Of a DNA stretch of 54,854 nt, positions 35,803 through 44,860 are shown piece after piece (within the stretch, counting starts at the first letter, position 1; the number at the start of each line of letters is the position of its first letter). The stretch is taken from positions 1 through 54,854 of the forward strand of contig JALNQF010000279.1 in the NCBI GenBank assembly GCA_028456385.1. The letters are read 5' to 3'. A program made the position numbers and the translations under genes. The notes under the pieces are model-generated. The model searched no databases. It was not told the origin of the DNA and saw only the letters and a program-made list of their open reading frames with translations. The stretch comes from Ophiosphaerella korrae (taxonomy: Eukaryota > Ascomycota > Dothideomycetes > Pleosporales > Phaeosphaeriaceae).

Positions 35803-38800
35803 ATGTCATTCGGATGGTCTGCCGGAGATGTCGTGCTTGCCGCGAAGTTTCTCTTTGCAGTCGGCCAGGCATTATCCGACTCTCGTGGGGCGAGGAAACA
35901 AATCAAAGAAGACAGCAAGTTCTTGGGAGATCTAACTGGAACGCTCGAGGGAGCCCAAGAAGCAATTGACGACCGGCTTCTGGCTCAAGATCTGGAAACC
36001 AAAGTCCAAGCAATTCAGCAACCGGTCCTCGACACAGCAACTCGAATGGCATCCTATCTGGGACTGAAGGACGACGGGAAACGCAATGTGAAAGACTTTA
36101 TTAGTCGGTCCTACAAGAAGATACTCTACTCACAGTACTTCACCAAAGAGATCAAGAAGCTGCGGGAGCGGACGGCTATCCCACTACAAGGACTTAACAC
36201 CGACCTAACGATTCTGGGCCTAGGGAAACTTCGCATGACCCAAGAGACGATGGATCGTAAGTTGGCCGACGACATACAGAGTCGGAACAAGAAATTGCTG
36301 CATGATATCAAAACTTGGTTGCGACCGGTATCTTCAGTCGAAAACACGTACCACGAGAACATTGCAACAGCCCTTCCAGGGACATGTGAATGGCTATTCT
36401 CGCGGCCGGAGTACGTTGACTGGCATACTCCTCCCTCCTCAACAGATTGCAGTCTATTGTGGATTTCCGGCATCCCAGGAGCAGGAAAAACGAACCTGGC
36501 CACAAAGATCATACACAGACTCCATGAAGAGAAGAAAGCTGTTGTCTATTTCTTCTGTGATGCTACCGCTCAACGTAGCGACATCCGAAGCATTCTCACG
36601 ACTCTCTGCTGGGAGCTTCTGAATCAATTCTCCGAAGATATTGATTTACTTTCTGAGCCGTACGAAAAGGCTAGCGAACCGACCGAAACCGATATGAGAG
36701 ATTGCCTCGTCTCCATGTGTAAGAGAAGATGCCCAGTGGTTCTTGTCGATGGTTTGGATGAGTGCCCACCTGCAATGCGAAAGCAGCTCTGCAGGCTCAT
36801 AACGCATCTGATTCCTCACACCAAATCTGTTATCCTGAGTCGTCAGCTCGAAGATATTGGACAAGCACTACACGAATGTTCAGGCCAGGGCGTAGTGAAG
36901 CACGTTATGATCCGTGAGGCAGACACGAGGGAAGACATCAAAAACTTTATTGTTAACGAGACCGAGCGACTGAACTTGCCGGACGAAGACACTACGAGAG
37001 AGATTGTCCGGGGATTGTTACACGGCTGTCAAGGCATGTTCCAGTGGGCAGCTCAAATGATCGAGCATCTACTGGCCAGTAAATGCATGTTTGCAGATGA
37101 TTTTCTCTCGGCGACTGAAGAGTTGCCGGAGGGACTTGACAATCTATACAAACGAATAGTAAAAAATTTACACGATAAGAAAAAGCTAGAGATAGTGGAA
37201 AACTCAAAGAGGCTGCTGCATTGGCTGGCTTGCGCTCAAAGGACATTGACTCTTCCGGAACTGGCTATGATACTCCGTGTCAGAGTTGGCGATCATCGAC
37301 AGGGGAAGCTGGCAATGCTTGGATCAAGCCAACTAAGGTCGGCGATAAGTGACTATTGTGGATCTCTGGTACGATTTACTGGGAATGGGAGCAGAGTTCG
37401 AGTCAACCTCGCCCATGCCTCTATGAAAGACTTCCTGCTGAGGTCCGATGATAATAGCACTGATCGGAAAGAGGCCGAACAAAGGATACGGACTGATATC
37501 AACGCGGAGATTGCACAGAACTGCCTCCAATACCTATGCTTCGATGATCTGGAACATCCGCCGTTCAGAATCACGAGGCAGGATGAGACTTGGCAGTCTC
37601 TTGAATCGAGATTTGAAGGATATTTGGAGAATTACCCACTTCTCGGTTATGCCGCGACTTATTGGTGGGGCCATGCCTATAATACCTCTCATATACCAAC
37701 AGTACAGAACGGAATCAAACGTCTCTGCTCTTCTGAGGTCAGCACAATTAGGTGGCTCCAAGTAATCCTGCGTTTTCCGGCCGATCGTGGAATCTGGCGG
37801 AGCAGCAATTCGCTGTCCGAGATACGCCGAATAGAGCACATGTTGGACAACATAGAGGACAGCCAACCTGAACTCCGTCGATGGTTAGGACATCTCACAG
37901 GATCGCCAGAAACCGCTCGTTTCGTACGATGGAGGATATTCCTCTACTCAGGCTCGGCGAATGACTTCCTTCCTGCTCTTCACGTGGCAGCATTCTTCAA
38001 TTTCAGCCAATTCGTCGAAGACATGCTTCGAAGAGGCGAGAATCCTAACGAGCGGAATCTTACAGGCCAGACACCGCTTCATATGGCATCACGGGGTGAT
38101 TCAGTGAAGTCCGGAGCTCTTTTGGTGAGGTATGGGGCAGATCCCAACGCGCGTGGATGGTCAGGAACTACTCCGCTTGGTTGGGCCATCGACCACGAGC
38201 TCTACGCCGACGCAAAAGCTGTGAGTGGACCATTCCCAATGGTAGATTTCCTTCTCCAGCATAACGCAGATGCGTCTCTCGGTCCAAGAGATGATACAGA
38301 CTCTGCTAGCCCCATTTCCTGGGCCTGCGGAATTCCGCGACCAAATGATCGGGACGTCCTCCAGGTCGTCGAAAAGCTCCTAGATCACGGAGCGTCCAGA
38401 AAGATTAATGGATTCCCGTTCAGAGAGCCACTTCTTACCAGCGCAGTAATTGTACGATCAGATCTACTAATCGACCTCCTTCTGGTACGAGGCGCAAACC
38501 CAAATGGCGGCCTTCTAGAACGCGCCGAATACCAGGAACATTCAAGCCGCTGCCACCCACTAGTTGCAGCACTGAGACAGCAACCGAAATTCGATATTGT
38601 TAAAAAGCTACTGGCAAGTGGGGCAGACCCTAATGCTGTCGAGCTCCATGGACGAACAGTGTTACATCTGTGTGCCAGTAGTGCCCGCCATTCTGGGGAC
38701 TTTACGGCATTACTGCTAAAATACGGTGCAGTTTCCTCTGCTCAATCCGATGGCGGATCAACGGCTCTGCACGATGCAGCTAGTTGGAAAAATCTTGATG

Positions 38801-39621
38801 CAATCAAGGCCTTGATTGCAAATCCTGAATGCAACGAATTGGATGTTGAAGACGATCTAGGAAGGACGCCTCTGATGATTGCCGTCGAGGGCGACTTCAG
38901 AGAGGGAGTGGAGTGCCTTCTTGACGCTGGATCCTCGATGGAGAGCAAGCTGTTGCAAGTTAAAAAAGATGACAACGGGCTATACGAGGTTGTTGCGAAA
39001 CAAGCCTCTCACTTCCCCCGCAGCAAAGAGGACCAGTATCTTGTCTACGGACTATTACGGTACAAAACAGGCTCGAGAGAGCTGCCGGAACACATCGTCC
39101 GCGAAACTCTTGACATGGCCGAGTATTGGGTCAAAACTACCTCCGAGCGTTGCGAGGCAATTACAGTGGATGAAACGGAAGCAAGGAATCGGACTCCTTA
39201 TCTTCTCAGCACCCCAGTTGTTGGATCCCAACACTCTCCTGTGCATGAAATCACCTTTGTGACCCGAAGCCACGATCAAGGCTGGAGTGCTTATCCAGCC
39301 CAGCACGGAACTTATGAGGGATCTTGCACTTCCTTCGATGTGATCATTCAGAAACCGGACGGGTCGATACTTGACATGAAAGGTGAGGATGGCAGTATTA
39401 TACACAATGTTCACGCCTGTAAAGAAGCTCGAACGCATGTCGTCGTGTTGAAAAAGAGTTTCGGCCGAAAACCAGCTCCATGGTTGGATTGGATCGCTCC
39501 AGGGGACAGGGCTGGGATTGTACCGCAAGCATTTTACCAGGGCTGGGTCAATCATGTTGAGAGTGCTCGCGTCGAGATTGCTTCAACATTTCTCAGTGGA
39601 AGAACCGTCATGCAGACATGA
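35803..39621 (+). CDS. NLR/STAND receptor: HeLo-like N-terminus, NACHT, ankyrin repeats, C-terminal module (1272 aa)
   Basis: Intact single-exon gene for a fungal NLR-like STAND protein, a class linked to non-self recognition and cell death. Residues 1-140 (MSFGWSAGDVVLAAKFL...) resemble the fungal HeLo-like N-terminal domain, a membrane-targeting effector. The NACHT NTPase spans about 190-480, with Walker A GIPGAGKT at 223-230 and Walker B VVLVDGLDE at 312-320. A winged-helix/linker region follows (about 480-720). Ankyrin repeats lie at about 722-1050 (for example TGQTPLHMAS, LGRTPLMIAV). A C-terminal module at about 1130-1265, with SHDQGWS, GTYEGS and GWVNHVESARVEI, is predicted to be beta-rich. 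No stop, frameshift or missing catalytic residue is seen, and the GC content is normal despite a RIP block 1 kb upstream. The start is the first ATG of the frame (context GACATGT) and fits the family N-terminus. The ligand is unknown. Confidence 0.9.
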   Translation: MSFGWSAGDVVLAAKFLFAVGQALSDSRGARKQIKEDSKFLGDLTGTLEGAQEAIDDRLLAQDLETKVQAIQQPVLDTATRMASYLGLKDDGKRNVKDFISRSYKKILYSQYFTKEIKKLRERTAIPLQGLNTDLTILGLGKLRMTQETMDRKLADDIQSRNKKLLHDIKTWLRPVSSVENTYHENIATALPGTCEWLFSRPEYVDWHTPPSSTDCSLLWISGIPGAGKTNLATKIIHRLHEEKKAVVYFFCDATAQRSDIRSILTTLCWELLNQFSEDIDLLSEPYEKASEPTETDMRDCLVSMCKRRCPVVLVDGLDECPPAMRKQLCRLITHLIPHTKSVILSRQLEDIGQALHECSGQGVVKHVMIREADTREDIKNFIVNETERLNLPDEDTTREIVRGLLHGCQGMFQWAAQMIEHLLASKCMFADDFLSATEELPEGLDNLYKRIVKNLHDKKKLEIVENSKRLLHWLACAQRTLTLPELAMILRVRVGDHRQGKLAMLGSSQLRSAISDYCGSLVRFTGNGSRVRVNLAHASMKDFLLRSDDNSTDRKEAEQRIRTDINAEIAQNCLQYLCFDDLEHPPFRITRQDETWQSLESRFEGYLENYPLLGYAATYWWGHAYNTSHIPTVQNGIKRLCSSEVSTIRWLQVILRFPADRGIWRSSNSLSEIRRIEHMLDNIEDSQPELRRWLGHLTGSPETARFVRWRIFLYSGSANDFLPALHVAAFFNFSQFVEDMLRRGENPNERNLTGQTPLHMASRGDSVKSGALLVRYGADPNARGWSGTTPLGWAIDHELYADAKAVSGPFPMVDFLLQHNADASLGPRDDTDSASPISWACGIPRPNDRDVLQVVEKLLDHGASRKINGFPFREPLLTSAVIVRSDLLIDLLLVRGANPNGGLLERAEYQEHSSRCHPLVAALRQQPKFDIVKKLLASGADPNAVELHGRTVLHLCASSARHSGDFTALLLKYGAVSSAQSDGGSTALHDAASWKNLDAIKALIANPECNELDVEDDLGRTPLMIAVEGDFREGVECLLDAGSSMESKLLQVKKDDNGLYEVVAKQASHFPRSKEDQYLVYGLLRYKTGSRELPEHIVRETLDMAEYWVKTTSERCEAITVDETEARNRTPYLLSTPVVGSQHSPVHEITFVTRSHDQGWSAYPAQHGTYEGSCTSFDVIIQKPDGSILDMKGEDGSIIHNVHACKEARTHVVVLKKSFGRKPAPWLDWIAPGDRAGIVPQAFYQGWVNHVESARVEIASTFLSGRTVMQT

Positions 39622-40499
39622 CTGAGGTCATTCACTGACTCTCGGAATTTCGTTACTTGCGCGGAAGGCCGAGAACGATCTACTTAGGAGCCTGTTCTAT
39701 AGATTCGCCACTTGAGTCTCATCAAGAGTAGAGGAACGCCTCGATCGCGCTAGTAGAGAGAACAGCCGAACCGTATCGGCCATGACCTTGTGCGAGCGGC
39801 GCAAAAGCTCTCTACATTTTGCCACCACGAGCAGGGAGGATGGCTGATCTGCACAGGCACGGACCTGCGCCAGAGGCGATGGTTTAGAGATCTGGCTGAA
39901 GAGAACTGTATAGTGTAGAATCTTGCCAAGCACGGTCACCACCACAGCTATTACCGATTGTCGTATCTCTCATAAGAGCTTCAGGTACTCCTTGACTCTT
40001 CATGCTTTATATGATGCTGCTAAGTAGGAATGTAGGAATAGACTTAGTTTTAGCGCAACTGGTGGGAAAGGGTATGAAGGGCACAGGCCTTCCCACAGCG
40101 GCAAACGGGACGTTCAGTCTTTTGACTCTTTCTAGCATTGGAATAGTATGTATGGTCAAGCAACTATAGTAACCAATCGAAGTAATCCACGGTCGAAAAA
40201 AAAATCTTTTCCTACAAAGTCTAAGTACGATATTTTTATAATTTTGTTGTGAAAATGGGAGGCAAATGAATGTAGCACGAATCTTGTTCACAGCTGCAAG
40301 AAACACCATACCAAGCGCTAATATAACATGTGGCATGCGCACAGAAGCAGATTGGGGTCCAGAGGAGAAGCCGAGGCCAAGTAATTGACTACTTTCAGAG
40401 CTTGACAGCTGTTAGGGCAAAGTTGGCCTAGTGGTAATCCGTGCAGCATAGCTCACGATTTAGCGAACGTTATATTGTATATTATTGTCCATCATTATC
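39622..40499. other. Intergenic sequence after the NLR gene, nothing firm
   Basis: Contains the presumed 3' untranslated region of the NLR gene. A minus-strand frame at 39697-39945 faintly recalls the C-terminal part of a Zn2Cys6-type regulator but is too short to support. Near 40427 the string TGGCCTAGTGG matches a tRNA A-box, but no B-box or cloverleaf follows. Confidence 0.4.
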
Positions 40500-40618
40500 A
40501 CATACGACCATAGGACGTTGACTGCAGCGCTTCCCGTTCGCTCAGCGGTACTTAAGCAACGTACCGGCGGACTAGTAGTCAGGTGGGTGACCACTGGCGA
40601 ATCCCCGCTGTTGTATGT
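40500..40618 (+). rRNA. 5S ribosomal RNA gene (dispersed copy)
   Basis: A 119-nt 5S rRNA: it starts ACATACGACCATAGG and ends with the complementary GTTGTATGT, followed by a T-rich RNA polymerase III terminator (TTTTTTGTTTT). The internal landmarks are those of ascomycete 5S: GCTTCCCGTTCGCTCAGC, GTACTTAAG, and GGTGGGTGACCACTGGCGAA. The helix usually formed by GGGTGTGG and CCACACGCC is here GGACGTTG (40513-40520) and CAACGTACC (40557-40565). These are still fully complementary, with the same bulged base. Paired changes of this kind argue that the gene is, or recently was, functional. Dispersed 5S genes are usual in filamentous ascomycetes. Confidence 0.9.
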
Positions 40619-40773
40619 TTTTTGTTTTCTTGGGTGCACGATCATCAAACCATCTAAACGGGATATTGACATATCCATTGAAAGTTGCAAACCTGATTCT
40701 AGTCTTTTTACCGTTCTTTGCTTACCAGAAACAGTAAACAGATCCATGAATGAAAGTAATATCTCTTTCGATG

Positions 40774-42650
40774 CTACACAGTCAAAAGTGTTGGCTGGTG
40801 ACGAGATCGCAGTAAAGACCCTTGTTGCCTCTTCCAACCTTCCCAATCAGCACGCAATTTTTCTGTCCAAGGATGCATTGAGCTGGTAATGCACTCGAAG
40901 CCTTCAAAGGCTTCTTTGACCACTGCGTCGCACTTGTCGTTCTTGCCTAGCTCATGATGAGTTCGTGCGAACTCTGTGAGACGCCCGATACGATCATAGT
41001 GAAAACAGCCCCATCCTTGCAGCGCAATGCTCTGCTTCACGGAGACATCGACAAGCTCTTCACGCTTCCCTCCAGCGCCTCTGCCTGATGCGCATACACC
41101 CTATGTGGTAGCGGCGGAATAGCACAGCCATGTGATCTTCGTCAAGATTTCTCTTAGCAATGGGCAACCCGTAATTAAACAGTTCCTGGGCGCCATCAAA
41201 ATCTTGCATCTCGACCTTGACACGAGCTAGGTACAATATTGACAGGAGGGTGAGAGGATGCTCTCGGCCTAATTTCACTTTCAATAGGCTAACAATCTCC
41301 TCCATCCCCTGCTCTGCCTCTCGGTGTCCGATTTGGTTGCCTTCCCGGAGTGAGACTGCGTAAAACAGTTGGCGCGAATGCAAAGCGTTGACGTGTTCAG
41401 CGCCCAGTAGGCGTTCCCTCGTCTTCCAAGTCCGTCGGTGAAAACCTCTCGCCTGTTCGACCGCTCCCGGTTTGCCGGTCAACAGAATCGCCATCGCATA
41501 GATGTTCAAAGCATCCAGCGTCTCTTCATCTTTGGGACTACACTGCTTCTCGAGTTCGAGTACAGATTCATCGCACAGCGATCTTGCTTCTATAATCCTG
41601 CCCTGTTGGAATCCCGCGTCGGCTAGCTTGATAGACACCACATGCGTTTCTTAATGATCTGGACTGAATATCTGCTGGTAGTTATCTAGGAGCTTTTCCG
41701 GGAGCGTTGCTTGTTCATCGGCGTAGCTTAGAGACCAGAGCGTGAGAGTCCAAAAGGGAGTCATGCGTCTTGTTTTCGAGCTCACGTAGCCACGAAAGAT
41801 TCCAAAGCGCGATCCACAACGTGTTGCAGCTCATTAGCTTCGCTGTGCAGTCCGACAGAAACACACACCTTGCTGAATTTGGCATACATTAGAAACAAAT
41901 GGGGGTTCGCACTTTCGCACCCCAATCCATGACAGGATACCACTTATTCCGTCTATATCGATTGTCTGTAATTTGGCTGTTGAGACTTTCTGTCGCTTTC
42001 TGACCTCGCTGACGTCCGGCAACAATCGCCCTATGAGTTCCTCGCTTCTATCGCTATTGTCAGTCAAAATGATGCAGCTGGAGACTAATGTAGCGACTGC
42101 ATTGCACCAGACATGTCACTCTCCCGGATTGGACCCGTAGCCTTCCCTCGCCCATCTTTGTATGAGAGGATGCATTGACCAACTATATGTCTCTTCGTCA
42201 TAGGTCACCAGAGAGTAGCTCCTCAGATACTTCATTGCTCTCGGTAATCGGTATTCATCGAGGCTCCCGGCATTCCTAACTTAGTAAAGCACGTTCGGTA
42301 GTACCGTAGAAGAAGGATGTCTGCTTGGCACATTATAAAACTAGAGGAGCTTCTCAAGGAAGTATGGCCCCAGCTCTGCGTAGCCGACGACACGACTTCA
42401 ATCTCTGTCTCTTCCGTGGTTCGCTCTTTCTTCGCATTTTCGGCGCAGAGCTTCAGAAACTCATAACGGACTTTCTCGCGGTGCATGAAAGCAAAGGTCC
42501 TCAATAGTTCTGGCGTATTCCTTGCTACCATCTCGTCGTGTTTTTCACGTCTCTCAATAGCTTAGATTTCTCGTTTCTCGATGGCATCGAGGCTCAAATC
42601 GAATTTGGCTTCCACCTGACCCTCGCTTTGACCTTGTGTCAGCTGGTTTC
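40774..42650 (-). pseudogene. Decayed NLR: NB-ARC-associated winged helix plus TPR (kinesin-light-chain type) repeats
   Basis: Remnant of a second receptor gene, read on the minus strand. At about 42530-42130 lies a winged-helix-like part (PELLRTFAFMHREKVRYEF, AMKYLRSYSLVTYDEE, then SMHPLIQRWARE, the block that typically closes the NB-ARC region in fungal NLRs). After in-frame stops the frame continues (TDNSDRSEELIGRLLPDV). TPR repeats follow at about 41780-41060 (LADAGFQQGRIIEARSLCDE, LGAEHVNALHSRQ, LGREHPLTLLSILYLARV). A frameshift near 41070 leads to the last part, which ends at 40774. Stops include TAA in a D-H-Q-E-T context (CAA changed to TAA). The N-terminus and the ATP-binding part are missing, and the frame fades above about 42650. 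It is clearly non-functional and of a different NLR class from the intact gene at 35803. Confidence 0.75.
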
Positions 42651-42771
42651 GGTAAGCGGCCTGTCTTAGCTAGGTAATGTAGGTGCCAAACTGTCCCTCT
42701 ATTTGGTTGCACAAGACTGACGATGGCGTATGCAACTAATCGGCCGGCATCACGGCGTCCTAACATAATTA

Positions 42772-43511
42772 CGCGATGAGATCGCCTCTATCGTTGGACT
42801 TGGTCCGGACGCTCGACAACCAACTCAAGACGAGCTGAATGGGATGACTTGCCTGAGTCTCGCTATTAAAGAGTCCTTGCGCCTGTATCCCCCAGCCCCT
42901 TTCAATCAACTAGCTGCTTCATGTAACACCACATTGCCCGAGGGCGGCGGGCCAGACGGCCGATCACCAGCGCTGGTGCGCCAGGGCGAATCCGTTGGGT
43001 ACTCGGCATATGCCATGCACAGGCGAAAAGACATCTATGGTCCAGATGCACTGGAATACAGACCAGAATGCTGGCAAAACGACAGGCTCCAGAGTGTAGG
43101 CCATGGCTATATACTGTGGTGTAGTAGGACCGCACGTGATCGGGGATTCTTAGGTTAGTCTTGCAGCTCTGCAGTGGCTCCGAGCGAGATCGGATGGGGC
43201 AGATAGACACCAACACTAAATCGTCAAATAGCTACTCAATCCATATATTTCAACTCATCTCGCCGACTGCGGGTCGCCACCTGCCTCCTACTTCTACGTG
43301 CATCCTAGTATGCCGCAATACCTTTCGGGTCTGGCACGAGGGTGTGCATTGGCCGAGAATTTGCGATGCTGGAAACAGCCTACATGATTGGGTCCAGCGC
43401 TTCCCATTTATCTCTGTACCTGATGACGAGACGTTGGGCATAGAAAGGGAGAAGCAACTGTTAACTCTGGTAGTTACTGGTGCAGAAAGATGTAGCTTGC
43501 GTCTTAGTTAG
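42772..43511 (+). pseudogene. CYP52-like cytochrome P450 fragment, split by a small insertion
   Basis: The 3' third of a microsomal P450 of the fungal CYP52 type (fatty acid or alkane hydroxylases). It begins before helix K (DELNGMTCLSLAIKESLRLYPPAP, the ExxR motif as KESLR). It continues with TTLPEGGGPDGRSP, YAMHRRKDIYG and a YRPECW block in which the usual Arg is Cys. The haem-binding motif PFGSGTRVCIGREFAMLETA lies at 43319-43380, after a 205-bp insertion at 43114-43318. A small deletion after AYMI then shifts the frame to VQRFPFISVPDDETLGIERE and LLTLVVTGAE, which matches the usual C-terminus and ends at the TAG at 43509-43511. The N-terminal two thirds are absent; at about 42772 the sequence abuts the NLR pseudogene. 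Confidence 0.8.
43114..43318. mobile_element. 205-bp MITE-like element with terminal inverted repeats and TA duplication
   Basis: The insertion in the P450 pseudogene has ends that are inverted copies: 43114-43137 (CTGTGGTGTAGTAGGACCGC...) and 43296-43318. They match over about 23 bases with one 1-base gap; nearly all other differences are C/T or G/A. It is flanked by TA on both sides (43112-43113 and 43319-43320). Removing the element and one TA joins GHGY directly to IPFGSG in frame. Size, TIRs and TA target resemble a non-autonomous Tc1/mariner-type element. It carries no gene. Confidence 0.75.
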
Positions 43512-44679
43512 ATCGTTCCTAAACATTAAGTCGACATCGGACCGTCTTGTCGACGCTACGGATCATCAGTGTTTGTTTAGGATTCTCTAAGAGCAGAAGT
43601 AAGAGAACAAAACTCACTATGGATGGCCTGCAATTGCCGTCACTCGATATAATCTATTATATCGGCACGGAAGACACAGGCGGTTCGACGGGTTTCGTGC
43701 GATCTATACGTGGGACATTTTGTAGCTGTGGCGTGTGAAGAACGTATCTAAGTAATCATCATACGGAGTCAAGGGCAAGAGCCGTGTCGCCTACTTTTGA
43801 GCGCTGCCAAGCGACGATCGTAAGACTATAGCAGCATAAGCACTCATAGTAATCTATGGCTTCAGCCCCTGATAGGCTTAGTCATCTTTGCGGGTCACTA
43901 CTGCTCGACAACTGGGACACCCCAGAAACCACTACCTGGAACTTCAAATGACGAAAGTTTTTAAGGAAAGATAGGCTAACGAGCCACTACGAATAGGCTG
44001 ATATGTTAAGGTGGGACAAGCACCTGTTGATATTCCATAGCTTATCCCGTCTAACAGTGCCCCACGGGAGGCCTCATATAGGGACGTCAAACCAATACAC
44101 ACACACATAGCAGAATAAGCGCCGGGCAATATGCGATGAAACCTATAAGAGCATTAATAGTCTCTTAGCATCTTCTGCACCGGTGAGCCTAAGTGCTCGG
44201 ATCGTCTTAGAAGCGGGATCGATTATGGATCGCCGTATCCCGTCAGCCTAAGTATGCGGCCGCGAAGGTTAGTGCATTCCGATATTATAAGTCTTACTTT
44301 CCCAGCCAAAGAGCTTGAATGTACGGGCACGCAGGCATACAGTTCACTTATCAGCGCCAATTTTGGTGTGTGCGATTTATTTGCGTCCGCATGGCAGGGT
44401 TCTAGGCCACACCGCATCAAGGCAAAGCAGGGTCGCAAGTGACAAACACCCGAACGCTAGTGTTTTGACCTCCTCTTTCTCCGTCAACATTTCTTATTAA
44501 CTTAACTCCGCACGAGGGTTGTCTAACAAGAAACAGCAGACACCGTTCAAATACCCCGGAGCCGAAACGGAGCCCACGATCAATCCCTAACATACCCGAC
44601 CAGACATTGTCGTCCTGAAGAACCTCATTCAAGATATCAAATACGACATCAAGGGGACTCCAGGAAGCCGCAACCAGTA
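43512..44679. other. Intergenic sequence, nothing recognised
   Basis: About 1.2 kb with only short frames on both strands. None shows a domain or a convincing codon pattern. Given the neighbours, it probably holds gene debris too old to recognise. Confidence 0.4.
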
Positions 44680-44818
44680 GATTTCTCCCGAGACGATAGA
44701 GAAAATTGCCAATGACAAAGACCAAACTGTCGACCATGACATACAGACGGTTCGGCTGTTAAAATCATACATCAACGTGGCAAGTGCGGAGTTTGTACCT
44801 ACTGTCTTTACGACATGA
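44680..44818 (+). other. Coding-like stretch in frame with the desaturase pseudogene
   Basis: In the same frame as the downstream desaturase the sequence reads TIEKIANDKDQTVDHDI and then QTVRLLKSYINVASAEF before a TGA at 44816-44818. The composition looks like protein, but I recognise no family. It may be the N-terminal part of the desaturase gene, separated by a stop or by an intron I cannot define, or the end of another lost gene. Confidence 0.3.
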
Positions 44819-44860
44819 AATGAGGCCGCTATTTCAGAGGTTTCAAACACGTACCTAGTG

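Noticed and set aside
39697..39945. Possible C-terminal fragment of a Zn2Cys6-type regulator
   Set aside because: Only a faint resemblance in hydrophobic spacing; no zinc cluster and no conserved motif.
40418..40480. tRNA-like A-box (TGGCCTAGTGG)
   Set aside because: No B-box, anticodon stem or acceptor stem can be found at the right distance.
40485..40889. 134-codon plus-strand frame
   Set aside because: It runs through the 5S rRNA gene and the antisense of the NLR pseudogene; not a protein gene.
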